This document shows positions 52,949 to 61,223 of a stretch of 64,000 bases of DNA, piece after piece. Below the pieces are notes generated by a model. It saw only the letters and a program-made list of their open reading frames with translations. It was not told the DNA's origin and made no database searches. A program made the translations under genes and the position numbers. Within the stretch, counting starts at the first letter, position 1; every line of letters begins with the position of its first letter. Source of the DNA: Roseicyclus sediminis (GTDB lineage: Bacteria; Pseudomonadota; Alphaproteobacteria; Rhodobacterales; Rhodobacteraceae); the NCBI RefSeq assembly GCF_025515305.1, contig NZ_JAOPHT010000002.1, positions 124,001 through 188,000 on the forward strand, read 5' to 3'.

Positions 52949-54340
52949 ATGAGCCTTGGCGAGACGCTCGGAAACAGCGGAATGCGCATCACGGACAGGC
53001 CGCGCCGGGGAGCCCTCGGGCTGGCTCTGGCGCTGGCTTCGGTGACGGTGCTGGCGGGCTGCGGCAACCGCGAAGTGATCCTTCCCGGTGAGCGCTTCGG
53101 CACGCGCGTGCCGTTGGTGGAAACGCTGAGCGGCGGCGCATCGGCGGGGGCGGAAGAACAGGTGGACGCGGCCCGCGCCATCAACCTCCCCGCGGCGAGC
53201 ACCTATGCCAGCTGGACGCAGCGCGGCTTCGACGCGCAGAACCGGACGCCCCATGCCGCGCTGTCCGCGTCGCCGACGCAGGTCTGGTCCGCCAATATCG
53301 GGCAGGGCAACAGCCGCCGCAATCGCATCACCGCCGACCCCGTCGCAGGCAGCGGCGCGGTCTTCACGCTCGACGCCTCGGCGGGCGTCAGGGCGCATTC
53401 GATCTCGTCGGGCGGCCTGCTCTGGTCCGCCGACCTGACGGCAGGGTTCGACCGGGGCGGCAACGTCTCGGGCGGCGGCCTCTCTCTCGATGGCGACACG
53501 CTCTACGCGACCACCGGCTACGGTGAGCTTGTGGCGCTCGATGCCTCGTCCGGCGCCGTGCGCTGGCGCCAGCGCCTCGGTGCGGGCCTGGGCACGCCGA
53601 CCGTGTCCGGCAACAGCGTCTTCGTCGTCAGCCGCGACAACCGCGCCTGGGCCATCAGCACCGATGTCGGGCGCATCCAGTGGGAACTGCCCTCCGCTCC
53701 GGCGCAGGCGCTGCGCGCAGGCGGCGCGGCCCCGGCCGTCGCCGACGGCACTGTGATCTTCCCCTATGGCTCGGGCGAACTGGTGGCCGCGCGGCGTGAC
53801 ACCGGCGTGCGGACCTGGGCCACGGCGGTTGCCGGGGGGCGGCTCGGCGTCGCCTATTCCAACATTTCCGACATCACCGGCGACCCGGTCGTGGCCGGCG
53901 GGACCGTCTATGCGGGGAACCAGTCGGGCCGCGTCGTCGCGCTGAGTGCCGCGACGGGCGAACGGCGCTGGACCGCGACCGAAGGCGCCTACTCCCCGGT
54001 CCTCGTGGCAGGCGGCAGCCTTTTCTTCGTCTCCGACCGGAACGAGCTGATCCGGCTCGACGCCGAGACGGGTGATCGCATCTGGGGCACCGAGCTTCCG
54101 CTTTACGTCCGCGAGCGCGAGCGGCGCCGGCGCGCCGTCTTCACCCATTACGGGCCGATCCTTGCGGGCGGCCGTCTTGTCGTCGCCTCGGGCGACAACC
54201 AGATCCGCTTCTTCGATCCGGTGGGCGGCAACCTCGTCGGCTCGGTCAACCTGAGGGGCGGCGCGGCCTCGCATCCCATCGTCGTCAACAATACGCTGAT
54301 GGTGGTGACGGGCGACGGACGGCTCGTGGCCTACCGCTGA
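52949..54340 (+). CDS. bamB: Outer membrane assembly lipoprotein BamB
   Basis: A 463-residue lipoprotein. The lipobox is LAGC after a hydrophobic signal (ALGLALALASVTV). The rest is a PQQ-type eight-bladed beta propeller with repeated blades such as GELVALDASSGAVRW, GRVVALSAATGERRW and NELIRLDAETGDRIW. BamB helps the BAM complex insert outer-membrane barrel proteins. GGAAGG precedes ATG 52949; ATG 52982 would give a shorter signal. The usual following gene der is not present here. Confidence 0.9.
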   Translation: MSLGETLGNSGMRITDRPRRGALGLALALASVTVLAGCGNREVILPGERFGTRVPLVETLSGGASAGAEEQVDAARAINLPAASTYASWTQRGFDAQNRTPHAALSASPTQVWSANIGQGNSRRNRITADPVAGSGAVFTLDASAGVRAHSISSGGLLWSADLTAGFDRGGNVSGGGLSLDGDTLYATTGYGELVALDASSGAVRWRQRLGAGLGTPTVSGNSVFVVSRDNRAWAISTDVGRIQWELPSAPAQALRAGGAAPAVADGTVIFPYGSGELVAARRDTGVRTWATAVAGGRLGVAYSNISDITGDPVVAGGTVYAGNQSGRVVALSAATGERRWTATEGAYSPVLVAGGSLFFVSDRNELIRLDAETGDRIWGTELPLYVRERERRRRAVFTHYGPILAGGRLVVASGDNQIRFFDPVGGNLVGSVNLRGGAASHPIVVNNTLMVVTGDGRLVAYR

Positions 54341-54349
54341 GACGCTGTT

Positions 54350-55009
54350 TCAGTTGAACCAGCCGATGCGGGTGGCCCGGTCGACCCCGGCCAAACCACC
54401 GGCCCAGTAGGCGACGAGGCGTCCGAGGTTCGACCAGACCGCGAACGATTCCCGGAATACCCACTCCACTTCGCGCCGCTCGCCGCGGCCCCGGTCCTCG
54501 GTGTCGGCCGCCGCGTAGACCGAGACGTCCGGCACTTCTCCGAAGATCCGGAAGATTGCCCAGGACCTCGGCAGGTGGAACGGATCGGAGACGACCACGA
54601 CGCGCTGCGGCGGCGTCTCCAGCATGTTCAGCGAAAAGACCGCGTTCTGGATGGTCGACTTCGCCCGCGGCTCGATCAGCGCGGCCTGACGCGGAAGGCC
54701 CTCGGCGCGCGCAACCTCGGACATGGCCCGCGCCGCCGAGGACACGGCGTGCCCGTAGCCGGTGAAGATCACGACCGGCGCGACGCCCGCGGCATAGAGG
54801 TCCGCGCAGGTCCGCGCGCGCCGGGTCGAGGCGCTGTCGGGCAATTCCCACCCCTGGTAGGACATTCCGGCGCCGAGGCAGACGATGGCATCCGCGGGCT
54901 CGGGCGGGGCGGCGTCGGCCGGCCAGAACACCTGAACGCCGAGAAGCGCCACGAACCCGGCGGCCCAGGTCAGAACACCGAGACGAAGCAGCTTGAAGAG
55001 CCGCTTCAC
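54350..55009 (-). CDS. YdcF family (DUF218) membrane protein
   Basis: A 219-residue protein with an N-terminal transmembrane helix ([20 protein letters not shown]) and the DUF218 core: [42 protein letters not shown] and [14 protein letters not shown]. ElyC/SanA-type members act in cell-envelope maintenance. The start is GTG 55009, overlapping the guaA stop as GTGA, with GTG 55015 as an alternative. It is translationally coupled to guaA. Confidence 0.82.
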   Translation of the reverse strand: MKRLFKLLRLGVLTWAAGFVALLGVQVFWPADAAPPEPADAIVCLGAGMSYQGWELPDSASTRRARTCADLYAAGVAPVVIFTGYGHAVSSAARAMSEVARAEGLPRQAALIEPRAKSTIQNAVFSLNMLETPPQRVVVVSDPFHLPRSWAIFRIFGEVPDVSVYAAADTEDRGRGERREVEWVFRESFAVWSNLGRLVAYWAGGLAGVDRATRIGWFN

Positions 55010-56583
55010 TCCCACTCGATCGTGCCCGGCGGCTTGGAGGTGATGTCGTAGGTCACCCGGTTGATGCCCTTGACCTCGTTGATGATCCGCGTCGCGGTCT
55101 CGCCGAGGAACTCGTGGCTGAACGGGTAGTAGTCGGCGGTCATGCCGTCCACGCTCGTCACCGCGCGAAGGGCGCAGGCGTAATCGTAGGTCCGGCCGTC
55201 GCCCATCACGCCGACGGTCCGCACCGGCAGGATCGCGACGAAGGCCTGCCAGATCTCGTCGTAGAGCCCGTGCTTGCGGATCTGGTCGATATAGACCGCG
55301 TCGGCCTTGCGCAGGATCTCCAGCTTCTCGCGGGTGATCTCGCCGGGGCAGCGGATGGCGAGGCCGGGGCCGGGGAAGGGGTGGCGACCGATGAAACTGG
55401 CGGGCAGGCCCAGCTGATGCCCCAGCGCGCGGACCTCGTCCTTGAAGAGTTCGCGCAGCGGCTCCACCAGCTTCAGGCCCATCTTCTCGGGCAGGCCGCC
55501 CACGTTGTGATGCGACTTGATGGTGACCGAGGGGCCGCCCGAAAAGCTTACCGATTCAATGACATCGGGGTAGAGAGTACCCTGCGCCAGGAACTCCGCC
55601 CCGTCGATGCCGTCCGCATAGTGCTGGAACACGTCGATAAACAGTTTCCCGATCGTCTTCCGCTTCGTTTCCGGATCGGAAACACCGTCGAGCGCGGTCA
55701 GGAACCGCTCGCTCTCGTCGGCGTGGATGAGGGGAATGTTGTAGTGGTCGCGAAACATGGAGACCACTTCCTCGGCCTCGTTCTGGCGCAGGAGGCCGTG
55801 ATCGACGAAGACGCAGGTCAGCTGATCGCCGATGGCCTCGTGGATCAGGACCGCGGCCACGGACGAGTCGACCCCGCCCGACAGCCCGCAGATCACCTTG
55901 GCGTCGCCCACCTGCTCGCGGATCTGGCGGATCGCCTCGTCGCGGTAGGCGGCCATGGTCCAGTCGCCCTTGAAGCCGGCGAGACGCACGAAGTTTTCAT
56001 AGAGCGTCTTGCCGTTCGGGGTGTGATGCACCTCGGGATGGAACTGCACCGCGTAGAAGTTGCGGGACAGGTCGGCGGTGATGGCAAACGGCGCGCCGGG
56101 GGAGGTGGCGTAGACCTCGAACCCCGGGGCAAGGCGGCTCACGTGGTCGCCATGGCTCATCCAGACCTGTTCGCGGCCTTCGAGGAACCATCCGTTCAGC
56201 AGGTCGATGCGCTCTGCACCGTGCTCCACGTAGGCGCGGCCGAATTCCGCCGTCCCCTCGCCGCGCACGACCTTGCCGCCCAGCATCTCCATCATCACCT
56301 GCTGGCCGTAACAGATGCCGAGGATCGGAACGCCGAGGGCGAACACGGCCTCCGGCGGGCGGGGGGAGTCTTCGTCGATCACGCTGGCCGGGCCGCCCGA
56401 GAAGATCACGGCCTTCGGTGCGAACTCCGCAAGGAAGTCCCCGGTCACCTTCTGGAACGGGTGTATCTCGCAGTAGACGTTCAACTCGCGCAGGCGCCGC
56501 GCGATCAGTTGCGTGACCTGGCTGCCGAAGTCGATGATCAGCAGGCGTTCGTGATGGCGGGCGGGATCGGTGCTTTGCGTCAT
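55006..56583 (-). CDS. guaA: GMP synthase (glutamine-hydrolysing)
   Basis: A 525-residue enzyme that converts XMP to GMP. The N-terminal glutaminase has Cys91 (GICYGQQ) and His181/Glu183 (QFHPEV); the ATP pyrophosphatase domain has SGGVDSS at 234-240; and the C-terminal dimerisation domain ends with the conserved [18 protein letters not shown]. Length and all active-site motifs are intact. Its stop overlaps ydcF. Confidence 0.97.
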   Translation of the reverse strand: MTQSTDPARHHERLLIIDFGSQVTQLIARRLRELNVYCEIHPFQKVTGDFLAEFAPKAVIFSGGPASVIDEDSPRPPEAVFALGVPILGICYGQQVMMEMLGGKVVRGEGTAEFGRAYVEHGAERIDLLNGWFLEGREQVWMSHGDHVSRLAPGFEVYATSPGAPFAITADLSRNFYAVQFHPEVHHTPNGKTLYENFVRLAGFKGDWTMAAYRDEAIRQIREQVGDAKVICGLSGGVDSSVAAVLIHEAIGDQLTCVFVDHGLLRQNEAEEVVSMFRDHYNIPLIHADESERFLTALDGVSDPETKRKTIGKLFIDVFQHYADGIDGAEFLAQGTLYPDVIESVSFSGGPSVTIKSHHNVGGLPEKMGLKLVEPLRELFKDEVRALGHQLGLPASFIGRHPFPGPGLAIRCPGEITREKLEILRKADAVYIDQIRKHGLYDEIWQAFVAILPVRTVGVMGDGRTYDYACALRAVTSVDGMTADYYPFSHEFLGETATRIINEVKGINRVTYDITSKPPGTIEWE

Positions 56584-56631
56584 GGCAGAGCCTTAGGACC
56601 ACGCACCGTCACGTGCAAGATGCGGCCTCGG

Positions 56632-56802
56632 TCAGGAGGCCAGAACGTTGACCAGCGTCGCGCCCACGATCCAGATGGCGAAGGCCAGCGCGATCGACAG
56701 GCCGAGGGAATAAAGCCCGCCGACGGCGCCCAGCAGGAATACGGCGACCCCTGTTCCGCCGACCAGCCCCATGAGCGGTGTCTTCTTTTTCTTCCAGTCC
56801 AT
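56632..56802 (-). CDS. Small two-helix membrane protein
   Basis: A 56-residue protein that opens MDWKKKKTPLMG and has two hydrophobic stretches (GVAVFLLGAVGGLYSLGL and AFAIWIVGATLVNVLA). GGGAGG is nine bases upstream of ATG 56802. It is divergent from the MttB-like gene and 49 bases upstream of guaA on the same strand. No family recognised. Confidence 0.5.
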   Translation of the reverse strand: MDWKKKKTPLMGLVGGTGVAVFLLGAVGGLYSLGLSIALAFAIWIVGATLVNVLAS

Positions 56803-56987
56803 ACCTCGATCCTCCCTGCGTTCATTGTGCCAGACCGGGTGGCGATGCCCTTGATCCTGATCATTATGTCGCGTGGGCGTCGCGCGATGTCGCTTTCCCC
56901 CCCGGAATGCCGCAATCCGCACTCAGCGTTGCCAAGCGGCGGGATATCTCCCAGCGCACGAGCAAGGGCGCAATCGGAGGGGACGGC

Positions 56988-58535
56988 ATGGCCGAGGCGG
57001 AACGTGTGGGACGGCGCGGGCGTGGCGGTGGCGGTGCGGCACGGCGGGCGGAACGCTCGGCGGTGCGCTTTGAAACCGCGCGGTTCATCGAACGCAACAT
57101 CCCCAATCTCGAGATCCTGAACGAGGAAGCGCTCCAGATCATCGAGCACAATGCCGAGACGGTGCTCGAGGAGATCGGTGTCGCCTTCGTCGAGAATCCC
57201 GCCGCGCTGCAACGCTGGCGGGATGCCGGCGCGGATGTAAGCGGCGAACGCGTGCGCCTGCCGCGCGGCCTTGCCCGCAAGCTCTGCGAAACCGCGCCCT
57301 CGCGATTTACCCAGATCGCCCGGAACCCGGCGCGCAACGTCGAGATCGGCGGCAACTCCCTCGTCCTGGCGCCGGTCTACGGCCCGCCCTTCTGGCGCGA
57401 CCTCGACAGCGGCCGGCGCTACGCGACGATGGCGGATTTCGAGACGCTGGTGAAACTGGGCTACATGTCGGAGTGGCTGCACCATTCCGGCGGAACGGTC
57501 TGCGAGCCCACCGACGTGCCGGTGAACAAGCGGCATTTCGACATGCTCTACGCGCACATGAGCCTGTCCGACAAACCCTTCATGGGCTCGGTGACGGAAC
57601 CCTCGCGCGCCGCGGATTCGGTCGAGATGGCGAAGATCCTCTTCGGCGAGGATGTCGTCGATCAGAACTGCGTCATGACCTCCCTCATCAACATCAACTC
57701 GCCGCTGACCTTCGACAGCGTCATGATGGGCGCGCTCGAGGAATATGCCGCCGCGGGGCAGGCCTGCATCATCTCGCCCTTCATCGTCGGCGGCGCGATG
57801 GCGCCCGTCTCGGTCATGGGAACGCTCACGCAGGTTCTGGCCGAGGTGTTGGCCGGCGTCGCCTATTCGCAGCTGGTCCGGCCCGGCGCGCCCGCGATCT
57901 TCGGCGCCTTCGTGACCTCGATCGACATGAACTCCGGCGCGCCCACCTTCGGCACGCCCGAGGCGCAGCAGATCACCAATGGCGCGGGGCAGCTTGCCCG
58001 GCGTCTCGGGCTTCCCTACCGCTCGGGCGGGGCCTTCAACGGCTCCAAGCTGCCGGACGCACAGGCGGCCTATGAAAGCGCCAACTCGCTGCAGAACGCG
58101 CTTCTGTCGGGTGTGAACTTCATGCTGCACGCCTGCGGTTGGCTGGAGGGAGGGCTGGTGGCCAGCCCCGAGAAGTTCGTCATGGACGCCGACCAGCTCG
58201 GCATCCTGCACAAGTTCGCCGAAGGCGTGCCGATCGACGCGAACGCCCAGGCCATGGACGCGCTGCGCGAGGTCGGGCCGGGCGGTCACTTCCTGGGCTG
58301 CGCGCACACGCAGGCGAATTACCAGTCCGCCTTCTGGCGTACCAAGCTTCTCGATTACCGGCCCTATGAAACCTGGGCCGAGGATGGCGGGCACAGCACC
58401 TTCGAGCTGGCCTCGGCGCGGGTGCAGAAACTTCTGCGCGACTACCAGGCACCGATGCTCGATCCCGGCGTGGACGAGGCGCTCAAGGACTACGTCATCC
58501 GCCGCAAGGCCGAGATGCCGGACGCCTTCATCTGA
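56988..58535 (+). CDS. MttB-superfamily methyltransferase, non-pyrrolysine type
   Basis: A 515-residue member of the trimethylamine methyltransferase (MttB) superfamily. Visible are ETVLEEIGVAFVENPAAL, the TIM-barrel segments MLYAHMSLSDKPFMGSVTEP, LININSPLTFDSVMMGAL and GGAFNGSKLPDAQAAYES. The frame is continuous with no in-frame TAG, so it does not need pyrrolysine. Non-pyrrolysine members demethylate betaines such as glycine betaine with a corrinoid partner, but no corrinoid protein gene is adjacent. GGAGG precedes ATG 56988. Substrate unknown. Confidence 0.88.
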   Translation: MAEAERVGRRGRGGGGAARRAERSAVRFETARFIERNIPNLEILNEEALQIIEHNAETVLEEIGVAFVENPAALQRWRDAGADVSGERVRLPRGLARKLCETAPSRFTQIARNPARNVEIGGNSLVLAPVYGPPFWRDLDSGRRYATMADFETLVKLGYMSEWLHHSGGTVCEPTDVPVNKRHFDMLYAHMSLSDKPFMGSVTEPSRAADSVEMAKILFGEDVVDQNCVMTSLININSPLTFDSVMMGALEEYAAAGQACIISPFIVGGAMAPVSVMGTLTQVLAEVLAGVAYSQLVRPGAPAIFGAFVTSIDMNSGAPTFGTPEAQQITNGAGQLARRLGLPYRSGGAFNGSKLPDAQAAYESANSLQNALLSGVNFMLHACGWLEGGLVASPEKFVMDADQLGILHKFAEGVPIDANAQAMDALREVGPGGHFLGCAHTQANYQSAFWRTKLLDYRPYETWAEDGGHSTFELASARVQKLLRDYQAPMLDPGVDEALKDYVIRRKAEMPDAFI

Positions 58536-58794
58536 GATCCCGCGTGGCGCGGTCCGGGCTTCGGACCGCCGCCGACATCAGCGCACTCATCACCTGGACG
58601 TGGCGGCGCGGCGAGTAGCCGGGTCCCCCGTCCAGCCGGGTGGCGTTCAGCGCCGCCTCCTCCGCAAGCAGCCGCGTCACGGGACGCCTTTGCGCACGCC
58701 GTGCGGCACAGGGCGCTGCGGCGGCGATCTGTGCGGCACGCACCAGAAGGGCAGGACGATGGAGCCGTGCAAGCACCTCGGCGAGATCGGACAT
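58528..58794 (-). CDS. DUF6477 family protein
   Basis: An 88-residue protein with the DUF6477 pattern: a leading MSDLAEVLARLHRPALLVRAA, a central Arg-rich helix, LAEEAALNATRL and YSPRRHVQVMSALM. GGAG precedes ATG 58794. It is divergent from the DUF6456 helix-turn-helix gene and convergent, with an eight-base overlap, with the MttB-like gene. I recall a small gene beside the GTA activator in Rhodobacter capsulatus; this could be its counterpart. Confidence 0.65.
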   Translation of the reverse strand: MSDLAEVLARLHRPALLVRAAQIAAAAPCAARRAQRRPVTRLLAEEAALNATRLDGGPGYSPRRHVQVMSALMSAAVRSPDRATRDLR

Positions 58795-58900
58795 CGGTGA
58801 ACTCCAAGAAAGGTTTTTCCGGAGGTCGAGCCTGCGCCGGCCGGACCGCGCGTTGCGCCAAGCCGCCACGCGCCGGTCGCTCCCGTCCAATTGTTCATTA

Positions 58901-58920
58901 TTGAGAAACAATTTTCTCAA
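58901..58920. promoter_or_regulatory. Palindrome in the DUF6477/DUF6456 control region
   Basis: TTGAGAAA (58901-58908) and TTTCTCAA (58913-58920) are perfect eight-base arms with a CAAT centre, within an AT-rich tract of the 207-base gap between the divergent genes. A dimeric regulator is the likely reader. Confidence 0.5.
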
Positions 58921-58932
58921 ATTGGATGGATT

Positions 58933-58947
58933 TTAACGATTCAGTAA
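58933..58947 (+). promoter_or_regulatory. CtrA-like site
   Basis: TTAA-CGATTCA-GTAA matches the CtrA consensus TTAA-N7-TTAA at seven of eight fixed positions. It is 55 bases upstream of the DUF6456 gene ATG. CtrA control would fit the known regulation of GTA activators, but one such match in AT-rich DNA could arise by chance. Confidence 0.4.
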
Positions 58948-59001
58948 TCAATCCACGAAAATTCTGCCCCGGTCGATCAGGAACGCGAGGGGGACCGGGT
59001 C

Positions 59002-60147
59002 ATGACTTCGACCCTGCCGGAGCGCTGTTCCGGCCTTTCCACACACATGCCGGGCTGGGTGCCCGAGGCGGCCTGCCAGTATCTCGCGCACGTCGCGGCG
59101 GGGCAGCCGCTCCGGCGCATCGCGGCGCTGGACGGGCAGGCGGCCTCGACCGTCTGCCGGCGTGTGCGCCGCATCGAGGCACGCCGGGACGACCCGTTGA
59201 TCGATGAAGCGTTTGACGCCCTCGCGGCACTTGCCGTGCGGGCTGTCGGGCGCGCCAACGCACAACAGGAGTCCAAAGACATGACCGCGCCATTCCGTTC
59301 GCCGATTGTTTCCGATGAATCGACGATCTCCCGTGAAGCCCGCCGTATTCTCCGTCGTCTCTGCGAGACCGGCGCGATGCTGGCGGTCGCCCGGGACATG
59401 GAGAAATCCGTGGTTCTGCGGCCCGGTCCGGCCGGTGAGCAGACGCGAACCGCCGTTGTCGACCGCACGGTCGCCCAGGCCTTCGCGGTCAAGGACTGGA
59501 TCGCCTGCGTGAAGCCGGGCCGGATCGCCCGCTACACGATCACGCCTGCGGGCAAGTCGGCGCTGAAGCGCCTGCTCGAGGAAGACCGTCGCCGCCGGTC
59601 CGCCATCGGCATGGCCGAACCGGCCGGCCTTTTCCAGGCGCAGCACGCAACCTGGGGCGAAGCCGAGATCTCCACCGGCGCGGGCCGGCGCGAGAAGGTC
59701 CGGGTGAACCTCTCCGAATGCCCGCTTGCGGCTTTCGCGCGCCGCAAAGGGCCCGATGGCAAACCGTTCCTGACCCCCGACCTCGTGCAGGCGGGCGAGA
59801 AGCTGCGCGAGGACTTCGAGCGCGCGCAGATGGGGCCGCGGACCGGACAGAACTGGGAGCGTTTCCTGACCGCCGGCACCGACCGGGGCCATTTCTCGTC
59901 CGATGCCGGCCTTGCCGAGGGACCGCGCGCCGCGCGCGAGCGGGTGTCGGCGGCCCTGGACGATCTCGGGCCGGGCCTGTCGGACATCGTGCTGCGGGTC
60001 TGCTGTTTCCTCGAAGGGATCGAATCGGCCGAACGTCGGCTCAACTGGTCGGCGCGGTCGGGCAAGGTCGTGCTGAAGATCGGGCTGCAGCGCCTTCTGA
60101 AGCATTACGAGGATCGCTACGGCTTCGTGCCCGCGCTCCGGGAGTAG
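59002..60147 (+). CDS. DUF6456 helix-turn-helix protein, candidate GafA-type GTA activator
   Basis: A 381-residue regulator. Residues 34-58 form a helix-turn-helix (PLRRIAALDGQAASTVCRRV), followed by a linker, a second winged-helix-like part (REARRILRRLCETGAMLAVA, GRIARYTITPAGKSALKRL) and a DUF6456 C-terminal domain (RVNLSECPLAAFARRK, FLTAGTDRG, RVCCFLEGIESAERRLNW, ALKHYEDRYG-like end). I recall this architecture as the GafA-type direct activator of the gene transfer agent in Rhodobacterales, split into two proteins in Caulobacter. GAGGGGG precedes ATG 59002; an internal ATG at 59281 also has AGGAG. Confidence 0.7.
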   Translation: MTSTLPERCSGLSTHMPGWVPEAACQYLAHVAAGQPLRRIAALDGQAASTVCRRVRRIEARRDDPLIDEAFDALAALAVRAVGRANAQQESKDMTAPFRSPIVSDESTISREARRILRRLCETGAMLAVARDMEKSVVLRPGPAGEQTRTAVVDRTVAQAFAVKDWIACVKPGRIARYTITPAGKSALKRLLEEDRRRRSAIGMAEPAGLFQAQHATWGEAEISTGAGRREKVRVNLSECPLAAFARRKGPDGKPFLTPDLVQAGEKLREDFERAQMGPRTGQNWERFLTAGTDRGHFSSDAGLAEGPRAARERVSAALDDLGPGLSDIVLRVCCFLEGIESAERRLNWSARSGKVVLKIGLQRLLKHYEDRYGFVPALRE

Positions 60148-60159
60148 GGGCCTTGCGTG

Positions 60160-60191
60160 CCGCGCAACCCGCCTGTGCGCAAGTTGCGCGG
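60160..60191. repeat. Nested inverted repeats between DUF6456 gene and lipA
   Basis: CCGCGCAAC (60160-60168) and GTTGCGCGG (60183-60191) form nine-base arms. A nested palindrome GCGCAA-G-TTGCGC lies at 60177-60189, giving three copies of one half-site. It may end the DUF6456 transcript or serve as an operator for lipA; no T-run follows. Confidence 0.4.
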
Positions 60192-60256
60192 TTACATTCG
60201 CCGCGTCCTCGATTATTTAAGGGTGAACAATCTGCCCGAGGATCCGCGAGACATCC

Positions 60257-61207
60257 ATGCGTGACCTGAAGTTGCCCGATCAGCGCCACCCCGAGAAGGC
60301 GCATCGCGCCGACAACGCCCAGCCCAAGAAACCCTCGTGGATCCGGGTCAAGGCGCCCGTGGGCGAGGGATATCGCAAGACGCACCAGATCATGCGCGAG
60401 CACAAGCTGGTGACGGTCTGCGAGGAGGCGGGTTGCCCCAATGCCGGCGAATGCTGGAGCCAGGGGCACGCGACCATGATGATCATGGGCGAGATCTGCA
60501 CGCGGGGCTGCACCTTCTGCAACGTGGCCACGGGCCGGCCGCAGGACCTCGACCTGTTCGAGCCGGGGCGCGTCGCGGACGCGGTCCAGAAGCTCGGGCT
60601 GAACCATGTCGTCATCACGTCCGTCGACCGCGACGACCTCGAAGATGGCGGCGCGGAACATTTCGCCATGACGATCCGCGCGATCCGCAAGCGTTCGCCG
60701 GAGACCACGATCGAGATCCTGACGCCGGACTTCCTGAAATGCGACGCCGGTGCGCTGGAAGTCGTGGTGGAGGCCAAGCCCGATGTCTTCAACCACAACC
60801 TCGAGACCGTGCCCGGCCTCTACCCCGAGGTGCGGCCAGGGGCGCGCTATTTCCACTCGCTTCGGCTGCTGCAGCGGGTGAAGGAACTCGACCCGTCGAT
60901 GTTCACGAAGTCGGGCATCATGGTCGGCCTCGGCGAGGACCGCCAATCGGTCCTGCAGGTGATGGACGACATGCGCGCTGCGGATATCGATTTCCTGACC
61001 ATCGGCCAGTACCTGCAGCCGACGCCCAAGCATCACGCCGTCGATCGTTTCGTGCATCCCGACGAGTTCGCCGCCTACGAGAAGGCGGCCTACGGCAAGG
61101 GCTTCCTCATGGTCTCGGCCACGCCGCTGACGCGGTCGAGCTACCATGCGGGCGACGATTTCGCCCGGCTGCGCGCGGCGCGGCTGCAGAAGCTCGGGAT
61201 CGCCTGA
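60257..61207 (+). CDS. lipA: Lipoyl synthase LipA
   Basis: A 316-residue radical SAM enzyme that inserts sulfur atoms into octanoyl groups. The auxiliary 4Fe-4S cluster cysteines are Cys55, Cys60 and Cys66 ([12 protein letters not shown]) and the SAM cluster is Cys81, Cys85, Cys88 (CTRGCTFC). The C-terminal RSSYHAG carries the Ser ligand of the auxiliary cluster. Length and all motifs match the family. Confidence 0.97.
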   Translation: MRDLKLPDQRHPEKAHRADNAQPKKPSWIRVKAPVGEGYRKTHQIMREHKLVTVCEEAGCPNAGECWSQGHATMMIMGEICTRGCTFCNVATGRPQDLDLFEPGRVADAVQKLGLNHVVITSVDRDDLEDGGAEHFAMTIRAIRKRSPETTIEILTPDFLKCDAGALEVVVEAKPDVFNHNLETVPGLYPEVRPGARYFHSLRLLQRVKELDPSMFTKSGIMVGLGEDRQSVLQVMDDMRAADIDFLTIGQYLQPTPKHHAVDRFVHPDEFAAYEKAAYGKGFLMVSATPLTRSSYHAGDDFARLRAARLQKLGIA

Positions 61208-61223
61208 GGCCTCGGTCGGGCCG

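Noticed and set aside
56988-58535. Pyrrolysine-containing MttB
   Set aside because: The reading frame is continuous with no in-frame TAG, so it is of the non-pyrrolysine type.
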